Assembly (NCBI GenBank): GCA_937902395.1 | Contig: CALGTV010000023.1 | Span: 1 to 19,011, forward strand | Length of the DNA: 19,011 nucleotides | Source: an uncultured Ruminococcus sp. | Lineage (GTDB): Bacteria > Bacillota > Clostridia > Oscillospirales > Ruminococcaceae | Direction: 5' to 3' | Part shown: positions 6,775-14,765 of the stretch, one piece after another | How the letters are laid out: every line of letters begins with the position of its first letter | Numbering within the stretch: the stretch's first letter is position 1 | Translations under genes and position numbers: made by a program | Notes under the pieces: generated by a model | The model's database searches: none | What the model was told of the DNA's origin: nothing | What the model saw: only the letters and a program-made list of their open reading frames with translations

Positions 6775-8657
6775 AAAAATTTTGCCTTTATTATGGCATA
6801 TCCGTATGGACTGAGTTTTACGCAGTCGTCGGAATAACTGCCGTTGAACTGCTCGAAACTGCTGAATCTGTAAAGCTTTTGGGATAAATCAGAGATTTGT
6901 ACCTCATCCCCTGACCTGTTTACAAACACAATATAATCCATTTCTTCGCCCTGACGGGTAAAGGCAACCACTCTTTCATCAATGGTCTGTCCGTCATTTA
7001 TAACGAAATAGGTTCTGCCGTCTTTCATATTTGGAATGGATTTTCTCACGCGGCTCAGCTCCGAAACATAGCTGATAAGCTCATGGTCCTCGTTGCCCCA
7101 CGGATAACAGCGGCGGTTGAACGGGTCTTTATATCCCTGCAAGCCTGCCTCGTCGCCGTAGTAGATACTGGGAACACCGGGAAGGAAGAACATAAGCGTC
7201 ATAGCTACTTTGAGCATATTTTTTCCCTGACGGTACTGTTCCTCAGTGAGATATCGTTCAGCCATCCAGTCCTTGCTCTTGTCGTCACAGTAATCCCCTG
7301 CAAGACGATTTATAGCACGTTCAATATCGTGAGTTGATACAAAATTCATCAGCACATCAATGGACGGCTTGGGATAATTTTCAAGTATGGTCATTATGGA
7401 ATATATGAAATTCCTCGCAGGACCGCCCTTGACGAAATTGATTATAGCCTCACGGAAAGGGTAATTCATAACGGAATCAAGCTGGTCGCCTAAAAGGTAA
7501 CGGCGCTTTATGCCGTAGCTTTCCTTGTTTGAAGCGTCCTCCCAGACCTCGCCGATAATTACCTTGTCCTTGCCGCAGGCTTTTACGGATTTGCGCAGAT
7601 TATTGAGGAACTGGTCAGGCAGCTCGTCGGCAACATCAAGGCGGAAGCCTGCTGCACCCTTGCTTATCCAGTAGTGGAGCACACCCTCCTCACCGCAGAT
7701 GAATTCCGTGTAATCCTCGTTGTTTTCCCATATATTCGGCAGTGTATCAATACCCCACCACGCTTCGTATTCATGAGGATAATTTATAAAACTGTACCAG
7801 TCATAGTAGGGACTTTCCTTGGACTGATATGCGCCTACGCTATCCTTGTATCTGCCGAATTTGTTGAAATATCGGCTATCCGCGCCTGTATGGGAGAATA
7901 CACCGTCAAGAATCACAGATATGCCGTATTTTTTCGCCTCGGTGCAAAGTTCCTCAAAATCGTCGTTAGTGCCAAGCATTGGGTCAGCTTTCATGTAATC
8001 GGCTGTGTTGTATCTGTGATTTTCATGGGATTCAAAAATGGGATTGAGATAAATACAAGTCACTCCAAGATTGCTGAGATATTTCAGCTTTGACTGTATA
8101 CCCTTAAAATCACCGCCGAAATAGTCGTTATTCCACACATGACCGTTGTGGTCGGGCTTGTACCATGGCGTACCGTTCCAATCCTCGCGGAGAACTCTGC
8201 CCTCGGGGATATTCTCGTGAACCTCGCCGCTTTTGCAGAAACGGTCGGGGAAAATCTGATACATCACACCGCCTTTGAGGAAATCGGGAGTTTCGTAATC
8301 GTGGGCATATACCGTAAGCTGAAACAGTCCGCCGTCGCCCTCAGCACCCTCATGGCAGTTGATTTTCTTGATATAGTGGCGGATTCCGCCGCTTGTATAT
8401 GAAAAATAGTAGTAGTGAACGTCGCTGTAACGGGGTGTATAATCGCAGGAGTATACAAAGCAATCCTCCTCCTCGGCGGTTACGTTCATGGTGAGGAAAC
8501 GCTCCTTGAAGCCTGTACGGAAAAGCACGAGAACAGGCGGAAAATCGGGGCGGATATCCTTTGCAAGTCTTATGGAGAAGCGGCAGGTTGAAAACTGCCG
8601 TACAGCTCCGAAAATTGATTTATAGCTCAGATTCCATGTATCATATATTGGTTTCAT
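6768..8657 (-). CDS. GH13 alpha-glucan hydrolase (neopullulanase/cyclomaltodextrinase-like)
   Basis: The 629-residue enzyme belongs to the alpha-amylase family GH13. Residues 1-120 form an N-terminal beta domain of the kind seen in intracellular neopullulanase-like enzymes. The barrel starts at GVMYQIFPDRF (130-140). Visible catalytic regions are DGVFSH (251-256), GFRLD with nucleophile D341, IIGE with acid/base E370, and STHD with stabiliser D444. There is no signal peptide, so it acts in the cytoplasm on maltodextrins, cyclodextrins or pullulan-type oligosaccharides. The start at 8657 has GGAGG 9 bases upstream. It lies 267 bases downstream of glgP in the same direction, consistent with shared storage-glucan breakdown, although a separate promoter is possible. 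Exact substrate preference cannot be read from the sequence. Confidence 0.9.
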   Translation of the reverse strand: MKPIYDTWNLSYKSIFGAVRQFSTCRFSIRLAKDIRPDFPPVLVLFRTGFKERFLTMNVTAEEEDCFVYSCDYTPRYSDVHYYYFSYTSGGIRHYIKKINCHEGAEGDGGLFQLTVYAHDYETPDFLKGGVMYQIFPDRFCKSGEVHENIPEGRVLREDWNGTPWYKPDHNGHVWNNDYFGGDFKGIQSKLKYLSNLGVTCIYLNPIFESHENHRYNTADYMKADPMLGTNDDFEELCTEAKKYGISVILDGVFSHTGADSRYFNKFGRYKDSVGAYQSKESPYYDWYSFINYPHEYEAWWGIDTLPNIWENNEDYTEFICGEEGVLHYWISKGAAGFRLDVADELPDQFLNNLRKSVKACGKDKVIIGEVWEDASNKESYGIKRRYLLGDQLDSVMNYPFREAIINFVKGGPARNFIYSIMTILENYPKPSIDVLMNFVSTHDIERAINRLAGDYCDDKSKDWMAERYLTEEQYRQGKNMLKVAMTLMFFLPGVPSIYYGDEAGLQGYKDPFNRRCYPWGNEDHELISYVSELSRVRKSIPNMKDGRTYFVINDGQTIDERVVAFTRQGEEMDYIVFVNRSGDEVQISDLSQKLYRFSSFEQFNGSYSDDCVKLSPYGYAIIKAKFLG

Positions 8658-8733
8658 CTTTTATTACCTCCTTGATTAAGAGCTATTAGCCGTCAGGTTT
8701 GGGACTGGTGATTTTATCGGAAATCGCAATTTT

Positions 8734-8761
8734 GTAGGGACACGGCACGCCGTGTCCCTAC
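8734..8761. repeat. 28-base perfect intergenic palindrome
   Basis: Perfect 13-bp arms, GTAGGGACACGGC and GCCGTGTCCCTAC, flank a two-base AC centre. No T tract follows on either strand. It lies in the gap between glgP and the GH13 gene, and its TTGTAGGG start resembles the minus-strand form of the element at 3734. It is likely a dispersed REP-like element. Confidence 0.65.
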
Positions 8762-8762
8762 T

Positions 8763-8790
8763 ATTCTACATTGTCTCGCGCAGCTCACAA
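8763..8790 (-). promoter_or_regulatory. Possible promoter of the GH13 gene
   Basis: On the minus strand TTGTGA (8785-8790), a 16-base spacer and TAGAAT (8763-8768) lie upstream of the GH13 gene. The predicted start, near 8756, falls inside the palindrome at 8734, which weakens the case. Read-through from glgP is an alternative. Confidence 0.35.
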
Positions 8791-8877
8791 TATCGGTACG
8801 AAATTCTGTTTTTTCGATACTCTCAGCAATGCGAAGCATTGCAGCTAATGGTTAAAAGCTTCATATCAAAATACGAC

Positions 8878-8907
8878 AATAAGGCTGCATAAAATTACAG
8901 CCTTATT
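8878..8907 (-). terminator. Weak terminator-like hairpin after glgP
   Basis: Perfect 10-bp arms AATAAGGCTG / CAGCCTTATT with a 10-base loop sit 18 bases past the glgP stop codon. The following minus-strand sequence (GTCGTATTTTG) has only a short T run, so termination is probably partial. Another hairpin (GCAATGC / GCATTGC, 8825-8841) follows without a T tract. Confidence 0.5.
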
Positions 8908-8924
8908 ATCCATATTAATTATTA

Positions 8925-11330
8925 TTATCTGAGATGCCAGATGTTGTCTGCATATTCTGAAACAGCACGGTCTGCGGAGAAGATTCCTGCACCTGCGATA
9001 TTGTTCAGGGACATCTTAGCCCACTTCGTTCTGTCGTTGTAACACTCTGTAATATAAGCCTGAGCCTTGCGGTAACTATCGAAATCAGCAAGTACCATAT
9101 AAGGATCACGGTCTTTAAGGGAGTTTGCAACATCATTGAAAGTACAGCCGTTAATGCCGTTGTACATACGCTGAATAGCTTCCTTGATGCGTTCATCTCC
9201 GTTGTAGTAATCGTGAGGATTATAGCCTCTTGCCTTGAGAGCATTAACCTCGGGAGTCGTCATGCCGAAGATAACGATATTGTCATCACCTGCCGCATCC
9301 TTGATTTCAATATTAGCACCGTCAAGAGTACCGAGAGTAACAGCACCGTTGAGCATGAACTTCATATTTCCTGTACCGGAAGCCTCTGTTCCTGCAAGAG
9401 AAATCTGCTCGGATATATCAGACGCAGGCATAAGTCTCTCAGAGAGAGTTACGCAGTAATTTTCAAGGAATACAACCTGTAATTTCTGTGAAATCTTGGG
9501 ATTCTTTCTGATTTCCTCAGAAATTGCCCAAATCATCTTGATAATCTGCTTTGCAAGATAGTAGCCGGGAGCTGCCTTAGCCGCAAAAATATAAGTCTTT
9601 GGAGTGAAAGGTGCGTCGGGATTTGCAAGGAGATATGCATAATCCGCAAGAATATTCATAACGTTCAGGTGCTGTCTCTTGTATTCGTGGAGACGCTTTA
9701 CCTGTACATCGAAGATACGCTCTGTATCGAGAATTATACCGCTTGAGGACTTAACATGCTTAGCGAACTTTTTCTTGTTTTCCTGCTTGATTTCAAGAAG
9801 CTTTTTGAGAACAGTTTCATCGTTTTCAAATGCTCTGAATTTTTCAAGTTCCGAACCGTCTTTCTTGAACTTATCGCCGATAGTCTCAGAAAGAAGCTTT
9901 GTAAGTCCGGGATTAGACTGCATAAGCCATCTTCTGTATGCGATACCATTTGTAACGTTCTTAAATTTATAAGGTGTAACCTCATATTCCTCGCGGAATA
10001 CGGATTCCTTGATAATCTCGGAGTGAAGCTGAGATACGCCGTTTACGCTGTGTGAAGCCGCAACACAGAGAGATGCCATATGAATCATATTGTCCTTGAT
10101 AATTGACATACGTGTTGTCTTTGCGCTGTCGCCGCCGTTTTTCTCCATAAGGGACTGACAGTAGCGGTTGTTTATCTCAACAATAATAGAGAAGATCCTG
10201 GGGATTACATGCTTTACAAGATTTACGTCCCACTTTTCAAGAGCCTCTGCCATAACAGTATGATTTGTATAAGCAAATGTCTTTGTAACGATATCCCATG
10301 CCTGATCCCAGCCGTAGCCGCAGTCGTCAAGGAGTATACGCATAAGCTCAGGAATTGCAAGTGTGGGGTGGGTATCATTGATGTGGATAGCAACCTTTTC
10401 AGCAAGATTTTCCAGTGTACCGTAAACCATCATGTGACTGTTTACGATATCGCCAATTGAAGCTGCACAAAGGAAGTACTGCTGTCTCAGACGGAGACTC
10501 TTTCCCTCAGCATGATTGTCGTTGGGATAGAGAATCTTTGAAATAGAGTTAGCTGTAGCGTTCTGAGTGAGCGCCTTAGCGTAGTTACCCTCGTTGAAAT
10601 CAGCCATATTGAAGTTAGGAGCCTTAGCAGACCACAGACGGAGCACAGATACGCCCTCGCCGCCGTAGCCTGATACATACATATCGTATGGAGTAGCCAC
10701 AACTGTATTTGAATTTACAAGAGATACATAGTGGTACTTGTTATCCCAGTATTCCTGCAAATCGCCCTCGAAACGCACATCAATGGAAAGCTCAGGCTTT
10801 GGTACGAGCCATACGCTTCCGCCAGGAAGCCAGTTGTCAGGAAGCTCAGTCTGCCAGCCGTCCTCAAGCTTCTGCTGGAAAATACCGTACTCATAGCAGA
10901 GTGAGTAGCCCATAGCAGGAAAACCTGTTGTAGCCAATCCGTCGAGGTAGCAAGCCGCAAGTCTGCCAAGACCGCCGTTGCCAAGACCTGCGTCGGGTTC
11001 GTGGTTAAATACCTTATCAAGATTGATTGTATGAGATTTCAACATTGTGCGGACTTCTTCTGCAATTTCAAGATTGTAGAGACTTGTTTTAAGAGAACGT
11101 CCCATGAGGAATTCCATAGAAAGATAGTAAATCTGCTTACCGCCTACGGAGTGAGTGCGGTTCACAAAGCTCTGTCTTTTGCTGCCGAGAATTTCAACAA
11201 TAATAGATGAAAGCACCTGATAAACCTGTTTATCAGAAGCCTCCTCAGGTGTCACACTGTAAAGGGACTGGAGTTTTTTCGGAAAATCCACCTTGATTTT
11301 TTCAATAATTTCGGTTTTCTTGGATATCAT
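8925..11330 (-). CDS. glgP: Glycogen/maltodextrin phosphorylase
   Basis: This enzyme releases glucose 1-phosphate from alpha-1,4-glucan ends by phosphorolysis in the cytoplasm, using pyridoxal phosphate. The 801-residue length is normal for the GT35 family. Family signatures are visible along the chain: the NGGLGRLAACYLD segment (118-130), HINDTHPTLAIPELMR (316-331), the VKRLHEYKRQ segment (544-553), and the PLP site EASGTGNMKF with Lys657 as the Schiff-base lysine. The start at 11330 is preceded by AAAGGAG. It is transcribed away from the plus-strand operon at 11830 and has a long leader with a hairpin. The GH13 enzyme downstream would supply or trim linear dextrins. Whether glycogen or maltodextrin is the main substrate is not decidable here. 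Confidence 0.97.
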   Translation of the reverse strand: MISKKTEIIEKIKVDFPKKLQSLYSVTPEEASDKQVYQVLSSIIVEILGSKRQSFVNRTHSVGGKQIYYLSMEFLMGRSLKTSLYNLEIAEEVRTMLKSHTINLDKVFNHEPDAGLGNGGLGRLAACYLDGLATTGFPAMGYSLCYEYGIFQQKLEDGWQTELPDNWLPGGSVWLVPKPELSIDVRFEGDLQEYWDNKYHYVSLVNSNTVVATPYDMYVSGYGGEGVSVLRLWSAKAPNFNMADFNEGNYAKALTQNATANSISKILYPNDNHAEGKSLRLRQQYFLCAASIGDIVNSHMMVYGTLENLAEKVAIHINDTHPTLAIPELMRILLDDCGYGWDQAWDIVTKTFAYTNHTVMAEALEKWDVNLVKHVIPRIFSIIVEINNRYCQSLMEKNGGDSAKTTRMSIIKDNMIHMASLCVAASHSVNGVSQLHSEIIKESVFREEYEVTPYKFKNVTNGIAYRRWLMQSNPGLTKLLSETIGDKFKKDGSELEKFRAFENDETVLKKLLEIKQENKKKFAKHVKSSSGIILDTERIFDVQVKRLHEYKRQHLNVMNILADYAYLLANPDAPFTPKTYIFAAKAAPGYYLAKQIIKMIWAISEEIRKNPKISQKLQVVFLENYCVTLSERLMPASDISEQISLAGTEASGTGNMKFMLNGAVTLGTLDGANIEIKDAAGDDNIVIFGMTTPEVNALKARGYNPHDYYNGDERIKEAIQRMYNGINGCTFNDVANSLKDRDPYMVLADFDSYRKAQAYITECYNDRTKWAKMSLNNIAGAGIFSADRAVSEYADNIWHLR

Positions 11331-11347
11331 AATTTATCTCCTTTCTT

Positions 11348-11387
11348 ATGCATGAGCTGAACAGCCTGTCTGTTCAGTTCAATGCAT
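11348..11387 (-). other. Long hairpin in the glgP mRNA leader
   Basis: Nested arms ATGCAT (11348-11353 with 11382-11387) and CTGAACAG / CTGTTCAG (11357-11364 with 11370-11377) form a long stem with one bulged base and one mismatch in the minus-strand RNA, loop of 5. It ends just ahead of the AAAGGAG ribosome binding site. No T tract follows, so it is not a terminator. It may stabilise the mRNA, affect translation, or be an operator at the DNA level. Confidence 0.55.
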
Positions 11388-11465
11388 CACAAACAATACT
11401 AATTGTATAAATGCCCAATGCTTATACACAAAATATAAAACACGTTGTATAATATCACATTTATT

Positions 11466-11494
11466 ATTCTACCATATTTCCCATGTTATTTCAA
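11466..11494 (-). promoter_or_regulatory. Sigma-A promoter of glgP
   Basis: On the minus strand TTGAAA (11489-11494), a 17-base spacer and TAGAAT (11466-11471) predict transcription from about 11459 and a leader of about 130 bases that contains the hairpin at 11348. Confidence 0.6.
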
Positions 11495-11734
11495 TTGTAT
11501 ATTTTCACAAACTTTTGCCTATAGAATTATCATATTGCTAAAAATAAATGTCAACATGACTAAAATTCTTTAACAGGTATATGCATATTGTTCAGATAAT
11601 GAATTTTTTTGCTTCGTTTTTGTGCATTATCACTATAACTATAAATTAAATATGAAAAACCAGTAATATCAGCTCTTTGACAATAAGCTTTAGATGTTCC
11701 ATTTTAAAAAAGTTGAAAAAAATTGAAAAAAAGA

Positions 11735-11763
11735 TTGAAATTTTAGAAATAATATGGTATAAT
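11735..11763 (+). promoter_or_regulatory. Sigma-A promoter of the plus-strand operon
   Basis: TTGAAA (11735-11740), a 17-base spacer ending in TGG and a perfect TATAAT (11758-11763) predict a start near 11770 and a leader of about 60 bases. Phased A tracts lie immediately upstream. Confidence 0.75.
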
Positions 11764-11829
11764 ATATTGGAAAGCTCTTTGCGAGCAACAATGTGTAGAA
11801 AAAATTAAACTTTGAAAGGAACTTCGGCA

Positions 11830-13008
11830 ATGAAAAAAAAGAAAAGATTTTCGGTTCTCAAACTTCTTATAGTTATACTGTGTATTACCTCAGTTATAGT
11901 ATCAGCCGGTATTAATATTTTATTCGCAGGAGGAAAAACTCCCGAAATTTTTGGCAGACATATCTATGTCGTAGGTGAAGATAACCCAATGGCAGGTACT
12001 ATCACTACAGGCTCTGCACTTCTCTCTATGGACGCTGATAATATCAGCATTGCTACAGGAGATATTGTTCTCTGCTATCCCGCCGATGCTCCCGATAAGC
12101 TCAGCCTCAGAAGTATCAGCTTTATTGCCGAGAATGAAGAGGGTACATCTTATTATACTATGGATTCCCTCCACGAAGATACAGCAGGCTCTATCACTAA
12201 AGATAAAATCGTTGCAATCTGCACAGGCTACAACGAAAGTCTGGAACTTGGACGCTTTATCACTTTCGCTAAAAGTGTAAAGGGTATCATTTTCCTCCTT
12301 GGAATCCCTGCACTTCTCCTCATTATAGTACTATTTACTACTATTGCAGGCGCTCGCCGTTCAGATGACGACGATGAAGATGAATTCGGATTTTATGAGT
12401 ATGAAGAAGCAGAGAACAAGAAAGCTGCTGCAAGAAACGGCGATCCTCTCTATGAGCCTAATGCAGAAGCTCCTGTAAGTCCTGCTTTTGAGAGAAGAAA
12501 AATGTCTATCGCTGAAAACTTCAAGCAGAAAGAAGTTAATCCCGATTCTCCTTATCAGAAAGAAAAGGAGCGTACAGTTCAGTTTAAGGCTCAGAAGGGC
12601 GGAAATATCAATACTCCCGCAACTTCAGGCAGTGCAGAATCCACTTTTGCCGCAAGAAATCCCAACAGTGTATCATCTCCTGCACCTACTGCTGAAACTC
12701 TCAGAGAAGAAATGCTGAGAAAAACATCAGAGGTTGAGCGCACAGGAACTTATAATATCAAGAAGCCTACAGAAACTGTTTCAGATAATACAGGAATCCT
12801 CACAAGAGACCAGGTTGCAGAGCTGAGAGGCGGCGCACCCGTAAAGCCTGTCGAGACAAAGGCTGCTGCTCCTGCACCTAAGAAGAGCAGTTCTCCTGAT
12901 ATTTCCGATATTCTCGGTACAAGTCCACGCCAATCCTCAAAGAAACCCTCGGATATGTCCGTTGATGACCTTCTTAAGATTATTGAGGAAGAAAAGAAAA
13001 AATTCTAA
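11830..13008 (+). CDS. SipW-like signal-peptidase-fold membrane protein lacking catalytic residues
   Basis: The 392-residue protein has a TM helix (about 9-32), an extracytoplasmic domain (33-149), a second TM helix (150-174), an acidic stretch (DDDDEDEFGFYEYEE) and a long low-complexity cytoplasmic tail rich in Pro, Ala, Ser and Lys, ending in a probable helix (SVDDLLKIIEEEKKKF). The two-TM layout and the segments FAGGKTPEIFG, TTGSALL and GDIVL follow the order of the S26B signal peptidase SipW from memory. The position of the catalytic Ser in GSMEP is occupied by Pro53 in NPMAG, and the THRI and KGD segments are also lost, so it is probably not a peptidase. ATG 11830 is chosen because AGGA lies 9 bases upstream; a TTG at 11812 is less likely. 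First gene of the GT2-ispD-ispF operon. Real gene: certain; fold relation: moderate. Confidence 0.6.
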   Translation: MKKKKRFSVLKLLIVILCITSVIVSAGINILFAGGKTPEIFGRHIYVVGEDNPMAGTITTGSALLSMDADNISIATGDIVLCYPADAPDKLSLRSISFIAENEEGTSYYTMDSLHEDTAGSITKDKIVAICTGYNESLELGRFITFAKSVKGIIFLLGIPALLLIIVLFTTIAGARRSDDDDEDEFGFYEYEEAENKKAAARNGDPLYEPNAEAPVSPAFERRKMSIAENFKQKEVNPDSPYQKEKERTVQFKAQKGGNINTPATSGSAESTFAARNPNSVSSPAPTAETLREEMLRKTSEVERTGTYNIKKPTETVSDNTGILTRDQVAELRGGAPVKPVETKAAAPAPKKSSSPDISDILGTSPRQSSKKPSDMSVDDLLKIIEEEKKKF

Positions 13009-13019
13009 ATTAAACTCAA

Positions 13020-13048
13020 TCGGCATTTTCCGTTTCGGAGAATGCCGA
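13020..13048 (+). other. Strong intercistronic hairpin without a T tract
   Basis: Arms CGGCATTTTCCG (13021-13032) and CGGAGAATGCCG (13036-13047) pair over 12 bp with one G.U wobble around a TTT loop. The following AATGTGCTTTATC has no T run. It sits in the 75-base gap before the GT2 gene and may be an RNA-processing, stability or partial attenuation element separating expression of the first gene from the rest. Confidence 0.55.
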
Positions 13049-13083
13049 ATGTGCTTTATCTCACATAATGGAGGAATAAAAAC

Positions 13084-14067
13084 ATGAACACAGAAAAAAC
13101 GCTGTATATGGTCGTTCCCTGCTATAACGAGGAGGAGGTTCTCCACGAAACAGCAAAACGCCTGAAAGAAAAGTATGCGTCGCTTATAGAAAGAGAGCTT
13201 ATATCCGCCGAAAGCCGCGTAGTATTCGTAAACGACGGCTCAAAAGATAAAACATGGGATATAATACAGGAGCTTCATGCGGCAAATCCCGAAACCTTTT
13301 CAGGTATAAATCTCGCTCGCAACAGCGGTCATCAGAATGCGGTGCTTGCAGGACTTATGACTGTAAAGGATATTTGCAGTATGGCAATCACAATGGACGC
13401 TGATTTGCAGGACGATATCAACGCTATTGACGCTATGGTTGAAAAATATCACGAGGGAAATCAGGTTGTTTACGGCGTGAGAAGTGCAAGAGATACTGAC
13501 ACATTTTTCAAGAAATTCACCGCTGAGGGATTTTATAAATTCATGAAAGTCATGGGCGCTGACGTTGTTTACAATCACGCTGATTTCCGCCTTATGAGCG
13601 CCCGTGTATTACAGGAGCTTGCAAATTATAAGGAAGTAAATCTTTTCCTGCGAGGAATGGTTCCCCTTATCGGTTTCCAGAGCTGTAACGTCTACTATGA
13701 GCGCGCTGAACGCTTTGCAGGTGAGAGCAAGTATCCGCTGAAAAAAATGCTTGCTTTTGCTGTAAACGGCATAACTTCATTCAGCACAAAACCTCTTAAA
13801 CTCATTACAACTATGGGATTTATAATGTCCGTTGTCAGCCTTCTTGCTATGCTCTGGACTATTGTTGTGAAAATTGCAGGCGCTTCGGAGCTTGGCTGGT
13901 CAAGTACGGTTTGCTCAATATGGTTCATCGGAGGCTTACAGCTTCTTGCTTTGGGTATCATCGGTGAATATGTGGGAAAAATCTATGCCGAGGTTAAACA
14001 GCGTCCGCGCTTTATAGTTGCGGATTTCATCAATGATACAGGCAAAAAGACGGAGGACAAGCAATGA
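13084..14067 (+). CDS. GT2 polyprenyl-phosphate glycosyltransferase, GtrB/CsbB-like
   Basis: The 327-residue enzyme is a membrane-attached family 2 glycosyltransferase. It shows the GT-A fold signatures VVPCYNEEE (10-18), VNDGS (49-53) and the metal/donor motif DADLQDD (105-111), then two C-terminal TM helices (about 238-263 and 273-297) followed by a basic tail (KQRPRF). This arrangement is that of GtrB, CsbB and related enzymes, which move a sugar from a nucleotide donor to undecaprenyl or similar polyprenyl phosphate on the inner face of the membrane. GGAGG lies 9 bases before the ATG. Its stop overlaps the ispD start (ATGA). The sugar and the downstream acceptor are not predictable, and no flippase or GT-C partner is in the window. 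Confidence 0.88.
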   Translation: MNTEKTLYMVVPCYNEEEVLHETAKRLKEKYASLIERELISAESRVVFVNDGSKDKTWDIIQELHAANPETFSGINLARNSGHQNAVLAGLMTVKDICSMAITMDADLQDDINAIDAMVEKYHEGNQVVYGVRSARDTDTFFKKFTAEGFYKFMKVMGADVVYNHADFRLMSARVLQELANYKEVNLFLRGMVPLIGFQSCNVYYERAERFAGESKYPLKKMLAFAVNGITSFSTKPLKLITTMGFIMSVVSLLAMLWTIVVKIAGASELGWSSTVCSIWFIGGLQLLALGIIGEYVGKIYAEVKQRPRFIVADFINDTGKKTEDKQ

Positions 14068-14765
14068 ATACATCTGTTGTAATTGTATGCGCAGGAAATT
14101 CCACAAGAATGGGCGGCATAAACAAAATCCTCATGCCTCTTGGCGACAGACTTGTTATCGGACAGACTTTAAAAGCTTTTGAGGATTGCCAGAGTATCAA
14201 AGAAATAATTATCGTTGCCCGTGAAAGCGATATCCCCGAAATCAAAGCCGAGGCAGAACGCACAGGCATTACAAAGCTTGTAAAATGCGTTACGGGAGGC
14301 GCTACCCGTCAGGAGAGTGTTATTAACGGAATCCGCTGTATATCGCAGGAAACGGAGCTTATTGCCGTTCATGACGGAGCAAGACCTCTTGTAAAGCCTG
14401 AGCACGTCGAAAAAGCTATAAAGGACGCTCTTGTTTTCGGCGGTGCGGCTCTGGGAGTTCCCGTAAAGGATACCATAAAATTTGTGGAGGGCGGACTTGT
14501 TACTGATACTCCGCCGCGGAGTAACCTCTATATTACGCAGACTCCGCAGATTTTCAAGAAAAAGATATACTTTGAGGGCGTTGATTTCGCCCTTGAACAC
14601 GGACTTGATTTCACTGACGATTGTCAGCTTGCTGAGGCTATCGGCTGTAAGGTTTATATGACAGTGGGCGATTACACAAATATAAAAATTACAACTCCCG
14701 AGGATATAAAAATTGCGGAAACTCTGCTTGCTTTGGAAAAGGAGAAAAACGTATGTTCAGAATAG
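14064..14765 (+). CDS. ispD: 2-C-methyl-D-erythritol 4-phosphate cytidylyltransferase
   Basis: IspD makes CDP-methylerythritol from MEP and CTP, the third step of the MEP isoprenoid pathway. The 233 residues show the nucleotide-binding start VIVCAGNSTRMGG (6-18) with K21, the VHDGARPLV motif (102-110), R152 and TQTPQIF (158-164), and the C-terminal NIKITTPED (206-214). The N-terminal loop reads GINKIL, where many homologues have a Pro-Lys-Gln sequence, but the lysine is kept. GGAGG lies 7 bases before the ATG. It overlaps the GT2 gene by 4 bases and ispF by 13, indicating translational coupling. Confidence 0.96.
   Translation: MNTSVVIVCAGNSTRMGGINKILMPLGDRLVIGQTLKAFEDCQSIKEIIIVARESDIPEIKAEAERTGITKLVKCVTGGATRQESVINGIRCISQETELIAVHDGARPLVKPEHVEKAIKDALVFGGAALGVPVKDTIKFVEGGLVTDTPPRSNLYITQTPQIFKKKIYFEGVDFALEHGLDFTDDCQLAEAIGCKVYMTVGDYTNIKITTPEDIKIAETLLALEKEKNVCSE

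Larger units (their letters stand above)
11331..11829. other. Divergent intergenic region between glgP and the plus-strand operon
   Basis: This 499-base AT-rich gap has no credible coding frame. It holds the glgP leader and promoter (11348-11494) and the plus-strand operon promoter (11735-11763). A small inverted repeat ATAC-N5-GTAT is at 11396-11408. Between 11495 and 11700 I see nothing I can name. At 11712-11740 three copies of TTGAAA with A tracts spaced about one helical turn apart precede the plus promoter and probably bend the DNA or act like an UP element. Confidence 0.6.

Noticed and set aside
9734..9985. Overlapping frames on both strands inside glgP
   Set aside because: glgP is complete and has intact family motifs throughout; the others are shadows without ribosome binding sites.
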